Source: Streptomyces xanthochromogenes (GTDB taxonomy: Bacteria; Actinomycetota; Actinomycetes; Streptomycetales; Streptomycetaceae). From it: 64,000 nt of DNA. Below, piece after piece: positions 1 to 9,765 of the stretch (positions within the stretch are counted from its first letter, which is position 1; the number at the start of each line of letters is the position of its first letter). The DNA lies in the NCBI RefSeq assembly GCF_014650455.1, contig NZ_BMUZ01000003.1:1-64000 (forward strand), read 5' to 3'. The position numbers and the translations under genes were made by a program. The notes under the pieces are model-generated. The model was not told the origin of the DNA, searched no databases, and worked only from the letters and a program-made list of their open reading frames with translations.

Positions 1-57
1 CACATCTACCTCGGCACCGTCACCCTCGCAGCCCTCATCATCTGGCTCCGCACATGA
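1..57 (+). pseudogene. C-terminal tail of a transposase (partial at window edge)
   Basis: The first 18 codons read HIYLGTVTLAALIIWLRT and stop at a TGA (55-57). This ending resembles the C-terminus of IS5-type DDE transposases common in Streptomyces. The rest lies outside the window, so it cannot be said whether the element is intact. Assigned by resemblance of a very short tail, hence modest confidence. Confidence 0.5.
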
Positions 58-237
58 TCCGAGAAACAGTGCCTAAGCCGGTCATACGCCGGTACGTACT
101 CCTGCGGACAGTCAACCGGATCGGTGGCGCGCCCGGCGAGCCGGTTCATCGGCAACTAGGTCAGGGAGAAGGGCAGTTGCTGTTCTCTGCATAGGCTTCG
201 GCCTTGCGGGCAGTGGAACTGCCGCCCCCGCTGCGGA

Positions 238-765
238 TCATCCGGCCGCCGGCGTCGAACGCAGCGCCCTGCGCAAGCACACACGCGGCCAGCGGTCCAA
301 GCCGTGTGCCGCCTCAACTTCCCTGATCCGGCGCAGTTCGCGAGTGATGTCTCCCTCGCTCATGACCTGGAATCCACAGCGCGTGTAGTAGGCGGCGTTC
401 CAGGGCACGTCGGTGAACGTCGTGAGAGTGAGAGCGGGTGCGCTCTCCTCGAGGGCATGGTCGGCCAGACGGTCGAGCAGGAGACGTCCGATGCCACGCC
501 GCGCATGGTCGGGATGCACCGAGATCTGTTCGACGTGGAGGTTGCCGTCGACACGATCGGCGATCAAATAAGCGACCGGGACGTCCGCAGCGTCGACCGC
601 GACCCACGCCAAGCCCATCTGCTGATGGCAGGCGAGTTCCCGCTCCGAGAGCGGCTCGTCGTCGGCGATCTCCGGCATCCCGACATCATGGAAGCGCTGA
701 CCCGCGGCTCGCTCGATCTCCTGAAGGGCGGACAACTCATCAGGGTGCACGGCTCGTATACGCAT
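238..765 (-). CDS. GNAT family N-acetyltransferase
   Basis: A 175-residue acetyltransferase of the GNAT fold. GNAT enzymes move an acetyl group from acetyl-CoA to an amine; the substrate here is unknown. The acetyl-CoA-binding motif A is clear (VEQISVHPDHARRGIGRLLL, the R-R-G-I-G pyrophosphate loop), followed by a motif-B-like NAAYYTRCGF segment near the C-terminus. I chose the ATG at 765 (protein starts MRIRAVHP), because GNAT domains begin right there; an upstream in-frame start at 843 would add 26 unlikely residues. It stands alone, with no obvious operon partner. Confidence 0.85.
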   Translation of the reverse strand: MRIRAVHPDELSALQEIERAAGQRFHDVGMPEIADDEPLSERELACHQQMGLAWVAVDAADVPVAYLIADRVDGNLHVEQISVHPDHARRGIGRLLLDRLADHALEESAPALTLTTFTDVPWNAAYYTRCGFQVMSEGDITRELRRIREVEAAHGLDRWPRVCLRRALRSTPAAG

Positions 766-926
766 GGATGCATTGTCCAAGATCCCTGGACGAACGGCTC
801 CGTCACCGCGGGGGGCGGCGCAAACGCCGACATGCCCCGTCACCGTGGCGGCGGGGCATGTCGTATGCGGCTGTCTCGAGCCGGCTGACAGCTCAGTACC
901 GGTCCTGACTCAGTACCAGTGGCGGC

Positions 927-1331
927 TCAGTACCAGTGGTGGGCCTGCCAGAAGTTCCAGGCGCCGACCGGGCTGCCGTAGCGGGAGTTCATGTAGTCCA
1001 GACCCCACTTGATCTGGGTGGCCGGGTTGGTCTTCCAGTCCGATCCGGCGGACGCCATCTTCGACGCCGGCAGGGCCTGGACCAGGCCGTAGGCACCGGA
1101 GGAGGAGTTCGTGGCGGTGTGGTTCCAGCCACTCTCCTGAGAGACGATCTTGCTGAAGGCCTCGAACTGCGCCGGGTCCTTGATCATCTGCTGAGCGATC
1201 GCCTTGGCGTTCGCCGGGGCCGCGTGGGCGGGAACCGTGGCGAACAGGGAACCCGCGGCACCGACGGCGACGACGGCGCCCGCGAGGGTCTTCTTGGAGG
1301 CGGCGATGCGGCGGATGACTGCGTTGGACAC
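927..1331 (-). CDS. secreted lytic transglycosylase-like (SLT/Rpf-type) protein
   Basis: A 134-residue exported protein. Residues 1-38 form a Sec signal peptide (AASKKTLAGAVVAVGAAG core, then VPAHAAPA cleavage region). The mature part starts with AKAIAQQMIKDPAQFEAFSKIVSQESGWN: the SQESGWN motif carries the catalytic Glu of the SLT/lysozyme-like fold. SGAYGLVQALP and YMNSRYGSPVGAWNFW are the conserved C-terminal blocks that end in a Trp-rich tail. Such proteins cleave peptidoglycan outside the cell during growth or germination. The GTG at 1331 is preferred, as a GGAAGG ribosome binding site lies about 9 bases upstream; the ATG at 1391 would put 20 non-signal residues in front. Confidence 0.85.
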   Translation of the reverse strand: MSNAVIRRIAASKKTLAGAVVAVGAAGSLFATVPAHAAPANAKAIAQQMIKDPAQFEAFSKIVSQESGWNHTATNSSSGAYGLVQALPASKMASAGSDWKTNPATQIKWGLDYMNSRYGSPVGAWNFWQAHHWY

Positions 1332-1391
1332 GAAGAGGCCTTCCGAAGGGAACAAGGACGGTCGCGGGATACCGGGGCATACGTGAGCCAC

Positions 1392-2030
1392 TCACACGAT
1401 CGAGGGGGCTCGTCTGCGGCGGATGAAGTACCCGTGCCGCTCGGCGACTCATCCAGTTCTACCGACGCCCCGATGGCCTGGCAATGCCCCCCTCCTACTA
1501 ACGGGCTTCGCAGCCAGCCCATACGGCCTCCCCACCACCGGCCGGGGCACGGCAGCCTCCGCACACTCCGCGGGCGGGCAAGGGCACGGCCAGACCACGC
1601 CGACGACCACTAGGCCCGCTCGTATGTGACCAAGGTCCTGTGGGCCGCCTCACCCGAGATGTCTAAAAATATTACGCATTGCAACTATTTATTACCTTTG
1701 ATGGCCGGAATGCTGAGCCCGAGATGCTTTCCGATCAAAGGATCGGGATCGGCCGGGCCACGTATCCGAAGGCCGTCGCCGCTCCCCCGGTCGGTCTGAC
1801 GACAAGACCCGCCCTCGCCGGAACCGGAGCAGGGGAAGGACGTGCTCTGCAGCCGTAACGATGCCGACCGGACGTCCCAGCATCCGGCGGCCGGTCGCCG
1901 GGCTCCGCCACCGTTCACGAAGTCGACCGGCCCCAGCAGCAGGTCGCTGAGGCCGGTGCTCACGATGGCGGGAGCCTGTCGCTCAACCCACCTGCGTCCG
2001 GTCCCCGATGATTTCGTCGCCGAGGTTGCA
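1392..2030. other. intergenic region with an AT-rich patch
   Basis: No convincing gene is seen in these about 640 bases. The half next to the transglycosylase gene must hold that gene's leader and promoter. At about 1660-1698 there is an unusually AT-rich stretch (runs such as TAAAAATATTA and CTATTTATTA) in otherwise GC-rich DNA, a possible promoter, protein-binding site or recombination scar. Confidence 0.4.
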
Positions 2031-2336
2031 TCAAGCGGTGCTCTCCGCGCTGGCCCACACCCAGGGGGCGTAGTGGACGTACTGGTAGCCCCCGAGGGTC
2101 TCGCACGTGATCACTTCGCGGTATCGGCCCGAGTTGCACCAGGTCTTGTTCCCGTGGTGGCCCGCACTGCCGAACACTCGCTGGCCCCAACACGACACCT
2201 GCGCGGAGTCGCCGGCCAGAGGAACGGTGGTGGTCGCCGAGCCGCTGTCGGCCAGTGCGCTCGGCGCGACGGACAGCGCCCCTCCCAGAACGAGCGCTGT
2301 TGCGGCTGCAGTCCTTGCGATACGGCCTTTGATCAT
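2031..2336 (-). CDS. small secreted protein of unknown function
   Basis: A 101-residue protein with a clear Sec signal peptide (MIKGRIARTAAATALVLGG then ALSVAPSALADSG; cleavage expected after ALA, about residue 29). The mature part of about 70 residues is rich in Gly, Trp and Tyr and holds three cysteines (SCWG, TWCNSG, ITCETL). I recognise no family. It lies alone; the next gene downstream on this strand is more than 600 bases away. Extracellular location is inferred from the signal peptide only. Confidence 0.7.
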   Translation of the reverse strand: MIKGRIARTAAATALVLGGALSVAPSALADSGSATTTVPLAGDSAQVSCWGQRVFGSAGHHGNKTWCNSGRYREVITCETLGGYQYVHYAPWVWASAESTA

Positions 2337-2609
2337 GCCGGTCTCCCAGTTGGCGATGAGATGTGCGATGGTCGTCCCCGCCGCGCGACGAACACCCCTG
2401 CACGCAACTGCCTGTGCGGTAGCGGTGGTTGATCCTTCTCGCTCTGTCCGGCGGGACGCATACGATGCTGCCGCCGGACCCCTGCCACCGACAGGACGTC
2501 CAGCGGACGTTCAGCGGACGTTGTGCCGGGTGGGCCACAGTCCCGCGGGGAAGGGAAGCCGTGGGGCGCGATGCCGCGCGGTGCGGGCCTTCGGGGAGAG
2601 GAGGAGGAG

Positions 2610-4996
2610 ATGCCGGAGCGGTTCGACACGGTGCTGCGTGATTACAGGCGGCGGGCCGGCCTGACGCAGGAGGAGTTGGCGGACAGGGCCGGACTGTCGG
2701 CCCGGACCATCCGCGCGCTGGAACGCGGCCGGGCCGGGTGCCGCGCGTCGCCTCGGTGCGGGAGGTCGCGAAGGCGCTCGGGCTGGGAACGGACGAACAG
2801 CGGCGCCTCCTCGCCACGGCCTCGGCCGACGAGTGGAAGGGCGCAGCAGGCCCGGGCCCCACGGAGCGTCAGCACTATCTGCCGTACGACATACCGGACT
2901 TCACCGGACGCACCGCAGAGGAGACCCGTCTCGCGGATCTCCTCGGCGGCGGCACGAGCGCGGTGGTGGTGACGGCGATCGACGGCATGGCCGGCGTCGG
3001 CAAGACCACACTGGCGGTGCACGCCGCCCATCTCATGGCCGAGCGGTTCCAGGACGGCCACTTCTGCTGCAACCTGCACGGCTTCACGCCCGGGCACGCG
3101 CCGACGGGACCGGCATCGGCACTGGAGGCACTGCTGCGCATGGCCGGCGTCGACGGCGCGCGCATCCCGCACTCCCTTCAGGAGCGATCGGCGCTGTGGC
3201 GTACCACGTTGTCGGGACGGCGGGCACTGGTGGTGCTGGACAATGCCGCCGATGCCGAGCAGGTACGACCGCTGATGCCGGGTTCCGCCTCGTGTGCGGT
3301 CATCGTGACCTCGCGGCGTCGGCTCCTGTCCCTGGAAGGTGCCGTTCCGCTGTCGCTCGACGTGCTGCCGGAGGCCGATGCGTGTGCACTGGTGGCCCGG
3401 ATCGCGGGGCGCGGCAGGGTCGTCGACGCGCCCGAGGCGGTCGCCGAGATCGCCGGGTTGTGCGGCTACCTGCCGTTGGGCATCCGGATGACCGCGGCTC
3501 GGCTCGCCCACCGGCCCGCGTGGACGCCGGAAGACCTCGTCGCCGAGCTGCGCGCGGGCTCGCTCCGGTCCGGGGAAAGCGGCAACCAGCATGCGGTCAG
3601 TACGGCTTTCGCCCTCTCCTACGCCCGTCTGAGCCCCGACCTCCAGCGCCTGTTCCGGCTCCTCGGGCTGCATCCCGGTACCGATCTCGACGCCTACGCG
3701 GCCGCGGCGCTGGCAGGCACGGACGAGGCGACGGCACGCCAGGGGCTGCAGGAACTCGTCGATGTGCACCTGCTGGAAGAGTACGAACCCCACCGCTATC
3801 AACTGCACGACCTCCTGCGCCGGCACACGCAGGAGGTCCTGCGCGAGTCCGAGCCGCCCGCCCGGCAGGACGAGGCGGAGCTCCGGCTCCTCGACCACTA
3901 CCTGTTCACCGCGCTCAACGCCCGCCAAGTGGTGGCCCCGGGACAGCGGCTGCTCGCGTTCGAGATCGACCGGCCGCCCGTGGACGCCCCGGACGTGAGC
4001 GCCCGGGCGCCGGCCCTGGCCTGGTACGAGGCCGAGCACGCGAACCTTGTCGCGCTGATCACCTGCGCCGCCGCGCGGAGCCGCGTCGAGCACGTCTGGC
4101 GGTACGCCCACGTGCTCCAGCACCTCTTCGACATCCGTGGACGCACCTTGGACTGGGTCGGTACCCATGAACTCGCCCTGGCCGCCGTCGAGCATCTCGA
4201 CGACCGCCTGGCCCATGCCGAGATCCTCACCAGCCTCGCCATCGCCTGCTGGCACGCCGGACGTCACGAGGACGCCTTCAGCCAGGGCCTGGAGGCTCTG
4301 GCTCTGTGCCGCAAGATCGGTGATGCGTGGGGCGAGGCCGTCATCCTCACCAACTTCGGTGTCGCACACAGTGCGTTGGGAGGCACTGAGGAGGCCATCG
4401 ACCTCCACCGACAGGCCTTGGCCCTCTACGCCGACCTGGACGCCCCCTGGGGCGAGGCCCTGAGCCTGACGAGCCTGGGCTCCGTCTACGCCCGCCTCGG
4501 GCGGACCGCCGAGGCACTCGACCACCACCGTCGGGCCCTCGATCGGTACCGCGGCATCGGCGATCCCTGGGGCGAAGCCCTGACCCTCACGAACATCGGC
4601 ACCGGTCACCGGCAGCTGGGACAGTTCGGTGACGCCGTGCGCCACCACGCCCGAGCGCTTTGGCTCGCCCGCCGGACCGGCGACCGACGCGCCGAGAGCG
4701 AGTTCCTCAACGATCTCGGTGTCACGTACCACGCGGCCGGCTGCCACGAAGCCTCCCGCCGTCGCCACCGGCGGGCGCTGAACGTCGCCTCCGCCATCGA
4801 CAACAGTCCGCAGATCGCCCGCGCCCATCAGGGCCTCGCCCATTCCCTCGCCGAGGACGACCCCGGTGCCGCCCACGACCACGGCCGGCGGGCACTCGCG
4901 ATTGAGGGCGAGCTCACCGCCCCCGAGACCTCCGAGCTCATCTCACGGCTCGCCACCTTCGACCAGGATCGCGACCGCCGCCAGGGCCTGTTGTGA
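2610..4996 (+). pseudogene. XRE-family HTH / NB-ARC / TPR regulator, split by a frameshift
   Basis: An STAND-type regulator read in two frames. Frame one starts at the ATG 2610 after GGAGGAGG and encodes an XRE HTH (AGLTQEELADRAGLSARTIR, ERGRA). At about 2736-2740 the sense shifts to a second frame, which continues PRVASVREVAKALGLG. This second part has a P-loop (GMAGVGKTTLAVHA, about 95 residues after the shift), a Walker B-like ALVVLDNA, NB-ARC GLPL-like and LHDLLRRH motifs, and from about residue 470 a set of TPR repeats with the recurring D-PWGEAL-LTN/SLGS pattern. Family members are ATP-binding signal switches that control secondary metabolism. The shift is -1 (or one missing base) in a G-rich run. 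Either a real mutation or a sequencing error; a start at the GTG 2738 would lose half the HTH. Confidence 0.8.
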
Positions 4997-5361
4997 AAGT
5001 CCCGCTTTCCTCTCGGTCGAGCAGCGGGATGCCCGCATCAGGCGCTGGGCGTATCGAGCAACTCGGTGGGGCCTGTCAGATCGTGGTCGGCAGCGCGATT
5101 TCCAGGAGGGTCTCCGCCGCTGTCCGTGCGTGACGGCCGTAGTTCGACTCGCCCAGCACCATGACGCGGCTGGCGGCGCTCTATGCAGTCGGGGTCGTCC
5201 GCCGGGCCGGGCACTGCATGTCGGGCCGGCCCAGCGCGCCCGATGAAGGAGCGCAGTACCGTGACGCCGGGGCGGGCTGTTCGGCTGCGAGGGCGGCGGG
5301 GGCCAGTTGGTGGGCTGCGAGGTCAATCAGGGCGACGCAGTACGCGGCGGGCCGCGGCGGG
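4997..5361. other. intergenic region, possible gene fragment
   Basis: About 365 bases between two genes pointing toward each other. A short coding-like stretch on the minus strand (about 5085-5165) reads GESNYGRHARTAAETLLEIA and then stops. It may be a leftover of a gene, but I do not recognise it. No hairpin terminator stands out. Confidence 0.3.
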
Positions 5362-6015
5362 TCAGTGGCGCAGCGTGGACGGGGCCTGCGGGGCGGCGAG
5401 TTGGGGGTCGCCCGCGCTGTCGAGCGGAGTGCCCTCCGGGTAGCGGGCGCACTCGGCCGTGGTGAACACCTGGAGGCGGTCTTCCGGGTAGGCCTCGATG
5501 CCGACCGCGTCGGAACTGTCCGGCGCGGTCAGCCGCAGGACCAGCCTCGAGGAGGTGTGCTCGTATTCGGTGACCTTCCACCCCTGGTGGGTGAGGGCGA
5601 CTCGGGCCCGCTCCACGGCGGTCACCGCCTCCGCCAACGCCACTCCCTTCACCGCCCAGTTGTCGTGGACGTCGACCACGTGCGGCTCGCTCGGAGGCGT
5701 GTCGCTGAGGTTGTCGAAGAAGTGGCGCAGCCCCACCGGGTGGCAGCTGTAGCCCGTGGCGTCCATGCCGCCGCCCGCCCAGTTCTCGTCCAGCGCCCCG
5801 TGTGGCAGGGCGAGCGCGTCGTAGACGGCCTGCGTGCGGGCGTCCAGCCGCTGTGCGGTGGAGGCGGGGGCCGCGACCGGGTAGGGCCGGCCGTTCCACA
5901 CGCCCTCGAACCACTGGGCGGCATACGCAGTGGCCGTCAACGCACCGGCCGCGACCAGCCCCATGGCGACGTACGTGGTGGTCTTGCGGCGGCCGGGGCG
6001 CGGTTGCTGTGTCAT
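5362..6015 (-). CDS. exported or membrane-anchored protein of unknown function
   Basis: A 217-residue protein with a basic N-terminus (MTQQPRPGRRKTTTYV) and one hydrophobic segment (about 14-33, AMGLVAAGALTATAYAA), giving either a signal anchor or a signal peptide. The rest is soluble and likely extracellular. It contains GYSCHPVGLRHFFDNLSD and a C-terminal mixed alpha/beta part (ARVALTHQGWKVTEY, RLVLRLTAPDSSDAVGIEAY), a pattern seen in small actinobacterial exported proteins that end with a compact substrate- or partner-binding domain. Family not recognised. Two Cys residues may form a disulfide. Codon use is typical of the window. Confidence 0.75.
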   Translation of the reverse strand: MTQQPRPGRRKTTTYVAMGLVAAGALTATAYAAQWFEGVWNGRPYPVAAPASTAQRLDARTQAVYDALALPHGALDENWAGGGMDATGYSCHPVGLRHFFDNLSDTPPSEPHVVDVHDNWAVKGVALAEAVTAVERARVALTHQGWKVTEYEHTSSRLVLRLTAPDSSDAVGIEAYPEDRLQVFTTAECARYPEGTPLDSAGDPQLAAPQAPSTLRH

Positions 6016-6398
6016 AGGAGAATCGTCGTCCGCCCGGGATCAGCGGCCCTGAGTACACGTACTCATCGGACCGCGCGGAGACACTCATCTCCGGTAGGTT
6101 CCGGTCGGCCCATGCTGTCGGTGCGGCTGTCCTCGGAGGCGACGCTCAGGCCGTTGAGCCAGAGTCCTCGCAGTGAATGACGCCGAGGGTTTGGATGCGG
6201 AAACACTCCTCCGCAGCGGCGCGGGCAAGGCGGATGGCCCCGGTAGCTGGAGATGCCGTCCTTGTGGAGCGTGCCCGCCTATGCGGTGCGGAGCGTGGGG
6301 AATGCGGCCCCATCGCCCCGTCTCCGGAACCGGCCAACGCCAAGGTCGGCCGAAACTGGTTACACACACGATCCCCGCTCGGCACAGCCGATGTGCTG
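6016..6398. other. intergenic region
   Basis: About 380 bases upstream of the exported-protein gene and downstream of the PP2C phosphatase gene, both leftward. A coding-like minus-strand stretch (about 6146-6250, ATGAIRLARAAAEECFRIQT) may be a gene leftover. No family could be assigned and no terminator is obvious. Confidence 0.3.
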
Positions 6399-7559
6399 TC
6401 ACGGGCCGTCCGCACTTGCTGCCTCGTCGGCAGCGACGCAGCCGTTGCGGCGCACGACGAGGATGGCGGCGTCGTCACTCTGCTGATCCCCCGTGTGCCT
6501 CAGCAGATCAAGCCGCAACCGTTCCACCAGTTCGGGCGAGGGCAGATCGGCCCATGTGCTCAGGCGGTCGACCAGGGGATAGAAGACTCCCTTGCCGTCG
6601 CGCGCCTCGGTCACCCCGTCTGTACACAGCACCATGCGTTCCCCCGCGGGGAAGCTGCACTTCTGAGCCGTGCGCGCCTGCGGCGCCAAGTTGCCGAGCC
6701 CGAGCGGGAGTCCGGGGTCGTCGAGCCATATCTCTTCGGCCTTGCCACCACCGAGCCGGAACGGTGTGGTGTGTCCGCACCCGACGATTTCAGCCCGCCC
6801 GGCCGGCTCCAGTTGCAGTACCAACGCGGTGACGAACCGCTCGCCGTCCCCGGTGTCCCGCGCGTAATGGTTGTGGCGCAAAAGCGCCTCTTCCATCCGG
6901 ATGCACACGCCGAGCAGCGAGGGTTGGTGGTACGCACCTTCCCGGAAGGAGGTGAGAACGGCGGCCCCGGCGTGGATCGCCGGGAGACCTTTGCCTCGTA
7001 CGTCCCCGATGAGCACCCGGGTGCCGTACGGCGTGGGCAGGACCTCGTAGATGTCACCGCCGATCAGGGCGTCCTGGGCGGAGGACACGTACAGTCCATC
7101 CACCACCGCGTCGTCGGTGCGCAGCGGCAGTTCGCGCAGCAAGGTCCGCTGGGCGGCCTCGGCCGCGGACCGGACCCGTGCCAACAATTGCTCACGTTCC
7201 CACCGGGACTTGCACAGCAGGACGCAGGCGATGCCGGCCACGGCGGAGCCCGTGACGGAGGCGATCACGGTGGGGGCTCCCGAGTTGGCCAGCTCACTGG
7301 TATAAACCACAGCCACCGCGGCGGTGTAGAACGCCCCCACCAGAACGACCTGCCGGGTGGTACAGAGCATCGCTGCTATGAGCGCCGCCAAGCCGCATAG
7401 ATGGATGATCTGGGTTCCGTTGCCGGTCGCGAGGTCGACGATGGCCGTCACGACGACCAGTGCGCACAGAATGGCCGTGGTCGGCTGCCGCCTGCGGTTG
7501 GACAGCCACTCATCCCAGCTCGGCCGCTCGCTGGTACCGCCGCGGATTTGGGGTGTCAT
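6399..7559 (-). CDS. membrane-anchored PP2C (SpoIIE-type) serine phosphatase
   Basis: 386 residues. Four hydrophobic segments (about 28-44, 50-67, 69-88, 97-116) anchor the protein; a short helical linker (EREQLLARVRSAAEAAQRT) leads to a cytoplasmic PP2C_SIG domain from about residue 145. Metal-binding and core motifs are present: GGDIYE (167-172), GDVRGKG (185-191), a CTDGVTEARDG loop and QSDDAAILVV near the end. Such RsbU/SpoIIE-type phosphatases dephosphorylate STAS anti-anti-sigma factors and so free sigma factors. No STAS or kinase gene is adjacent; two STAS genes and a kinase lie near 55-58 kb but a link is only a guess. Starts at ATG 7559 with GGAG a few bases upstream. Confidence 0.88.
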   Translation of the reverse strand: MTPQIRGGTSERPSWDEWLSNRRRQPTTAILCALVVVTAIVDLATGNGTQIIHLCGLAALIAAMLCTTRQVVLVGAFYTAAVAVVYTSELANSGAPTVIASVTGSAVAGIACVLLCKSRWEREQLLARVRSAAEAAQRTLLRELPLRTDDAVVDGLYVSSAQDALIGGDIYEVLPTPYGTRVLIGDVRGKGLPAIHAGAAVLTSFREGAYHQPSLLGVCIRMEEALLRHNHYARDTGDGERFVTALVLQLEPAGRAEIVGCGHTTPFRLGGGKAEEIWLDDPGLPLGLGNLAPQARTAQKCSFPAGERMVLCTDGVTEARDGKGVFYPLVDRLSTWADLPSPELVERLRLDLLRHTGDQQSDDAAILVVRRNGCVAADEAASADGP

Positions 7560-8102
7560 GGGGACTCCGGAACTCGGCGCTCGCGTACCGGATCACCACC
7601 ACTCGGTGCGGTGCGCTTCCCACGATCCCAAGGGTACGCCGGTCGGTCCCCACGAACACCGTTGGAGCATGTGTTCGACAGCGCGGGAACGTCGGAGACA
7701 GGGGGCCCTTGGCGGATACCGACGAGCTGACCTCGCGGGGCGTTGGCCGTGACAGCTCCCTGATCATCGCCATCGGCAGCTCCACCCGTGCGGTCGCCCT
7801 CGCCGAAAGCAGCCGCGCCTCTGCACCCCGGCGCGCAGCGGCATCCCTCCCAGCTTGTCCTCAGCCTCTCAGGCAGGCCACAGGTCTCGGCAACCGCACT
7901 TGCCGGTATTGGCCCGCGGCCAGCCCCGCCCGCGCGCGCAGTAGTAGCGGTTCTGGCCGCGGCCAGAACCGGGCCGAACACCGGCGAAGTCGTGCTCGCC
8001 GCCCTCCGGGAGCTCGGGGATCAGGGTGTGCCGGGGTCGTGAACCGACCGGCCGCTTCCCTGTCCCAACCGCCGTCTCCTTCGAGCGCGCGGCATTACAC
8101 CA
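7560..8102. other. gene-poor stretch upstream of a transposase remnant
   Basis: About 540 bases with long open frames on several strands but no recognisable protein. The first part must carry the phosphatase promoter. A coding-like plus-strand piece (about 7710-7830, TSRGVGRDSSLIIAIGSS) has no start and no family. The region is likely scarred by the adjacent IS remnant. Confidence 0.3.
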
Positions 8103-8297
8103 AGGATTGCCCGCAGAGGCACCACCCACGGTTCTGGACTCGGCAGGACCCGGTGGGTCGTCGAGCGGACCTTCGCCTGGCTCCACCCGTTCAAACGCCT
8201 CCGGATCCGCTACGAAACACGCGCCGACCTCCACCTCGCACTGCTCCAACTCGCCCGCAGCATCATCTGCCTGAGACGCCTGCGAACCTCATTTTGA
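8103..8297 (+). pseudogene. IS5-type transposase, C-terminal remnant
   Basis: About 64 codons, with no start, ending at TGA 8295-8297. The text ARRGTTHGSGLGRTRWVVER, then TFAWLHPFKRLRIRYE and LALLQLARSIICLRRLR matches the end of IS5-family DDE transposases: the VVERTFAW block contains the last catalytic Glu. Everything upstream of it is missing or unrecognisable. A dead insertion-sequence fragment. Confidence 0.75.
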
Positions 8298-8543
8298 AAC
8301 CATCAGTAAGGCCGGACGGCTTGAAGCAACCGACCCTCTGGACCTACCGAAGCGACCGCCCGCCAGGCCACCGCCAGCCTCGTGTTCGACCCCACTATGC
8401 GGGCCTGAGGATCAGCCGCGAAGAGGAGAAACACGCCTGATCCACCATCACGCACCCACTCGTAAAGCTCCATAGGCGGCGGGATCGGCTCTGCGGCAGG
8501 ATCGGAGGTCGGAGGCGGGACTGGAACCGAAGGGGCATCTAGC

Positions 8544-9314
8544 GTGACAGAACCGATGGTGCGGGCGAACGAGACGACAGTGCCGGTGATGCCGTGCGTG
8601 TCAATTGAGGAGACGTTGGAGTTCTACCAGGCGCTCGGATTCGAGGTCACCTACCAGCAGGCCCGGCCCTATATCTATCTGGTGCTGGAATGGAGCGGCT
8701 TCGCGCTGCACTTCGGGACGCCGCCGAAGAACATCGACCCGAACCAGGAGGACGCCGGCGCCTGCCTGGTCATAGTCGACGCGGTCGCGCCGTACCACGC
8801 GGAGTTCACCCGGGCCATGCGCGCCACCTACGGCAGGGTCCTGGCTAAGGGCAGGCCGCGCATCACCCGGTACAAGCCCGGGGCGAGCCGGTTCACCGTC
8901 ATCGACCCGTCCGGGAACTCGATCATCTTCATCCAGCGGGACGAGCCCGCCGAGCTGGAATACGGCGGCTCCAAGCACCTCACGGGCCTGGCCAAGGCGC
9001 TCGACCACGCCCGCATCTTCGCCGAGTTCAAGACCGACGACCGCACGGCCCTGCGCGTAATCACCACGGCCCTGCGCAGGCACGGAGATACCGCCCCGCC
9101 CTTGGAGGTGGCCCACGCCCTCGCTCACCTCATCGAGCTCGCCGCCGCCCTGGAGGAGACCGATGGCGTCGACGAATGGCGCCGACGGCTCAACGCCCTC
9201 GACATCACCGACACCGAACGCCACCAAGTCGCCGAAGGACTCCGCGACGCCGACGCGCTCCACCTGTGGCGCACCGAGGCGAGTCCGGAAGCAGAGGCAG
9301 CGGGCGCACTCTGA
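8544..9314 (+). CDS. VOC (glyoxalase/bleomycin-resistance) domain protein with helical C-terminal extension
   Basis: 256 residues. Residues about 12-135 form a VOC domain (VMPCVSIEETLEFYQALGFE start, RFTVIDPSGNSIIFIQRDE end), the fold of bleomycin-binding proteins and glyoxalases. Unlike simple VOC proteins it carries about 110 further residues, predicted helical (GLAKALDHARIFAEFKTDD, HALAHLIELAAALEETDGVD), resembling a small helical or TPR-like domain. The natural ligand is unknown; family knowledge suggests binding of a small toxic molecule or a metal-dependent reaction. GTG start at 8544 with GAAGGGG about 8 bases upstream. Confidence 0.8.
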   Translation: MTEPMVRANETTVPVMPCVSIEETLEFYQALGFEVTYQQARPYIYLVLEWSGFALHFGTPPKNIDPNQEDAGACLVIVDAVAPYHAEFTRAMRATYGRVLAKGRPRITRYKPGASRFTVIDPSGNSIIFIQRDEPAELEYGGSKHLTGLAKALDHARIFAEFKTDDRTALRVITTALRRHGDTAPPLEVAHALAHLIELAAALEETDGVDEWRRRLNALDITDTERHQVAEGLRDADALHLWRTEASPEAEAAGAL

Positions 9315-9765
9315 CCCATTCATCGGGCCGGACTTCGCTGTCACGAACGGCCCGATGGTCGACGTTCGGCCTCGATGAGCCTCTTCCCTCTGGTGACGCG
9401 GAGAGAGGAACTCTGCCTACGCGCCGGTGGCGCCAGCCCGGATTGCCCATGCGGGGCGGCGAAGGGGCCTTCGTGAGGACGTCTCGATCCCCTCGCGCAT
9501 GCCTCTCCGAGAACGGTCCTCATGCGCGCGGGCAGCGCCTGGCGCCCCGGTCGAACTCAATGAGCGGTCGAGAAGACAGACGCGGCGGCCTGTGCGGGGA
9601 GTTCGGCGATCCCTCCCGCGTTAGGCCCGTGACGTAGGCGAGCCGGGCGGAACACCGGACCACACGGGGCGCGCCCGAGGTGAATGCCCTTGCTGCGCAG
9701 GGGACTTGTACAGTCCACCGGCACGAGGCCGCCAGCGCGCTGCGCGGTCCGCGCCGACAAGGCGC
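9315..9765. other. intergenic region
   Basis: About 450 bases between the VOC gene and the convergent MarR gene. Only short overlapping open frames are present, for example a Cys-containing 33-codon frame starting MSLFPLVTRREELCLRAG near 9376. No family, no ribosome binding site and no clear hairpin. I see nothing that can be called. Confidence 0.3.

Noticed and set aside
2642..4882. Long minus-strand open frame of 746 codons
   Set aside because: It is the exact antisense of the NB-ARC/TPR regulator and has no recognisable domain; long antisense frames are usual in GC-rich DNA.
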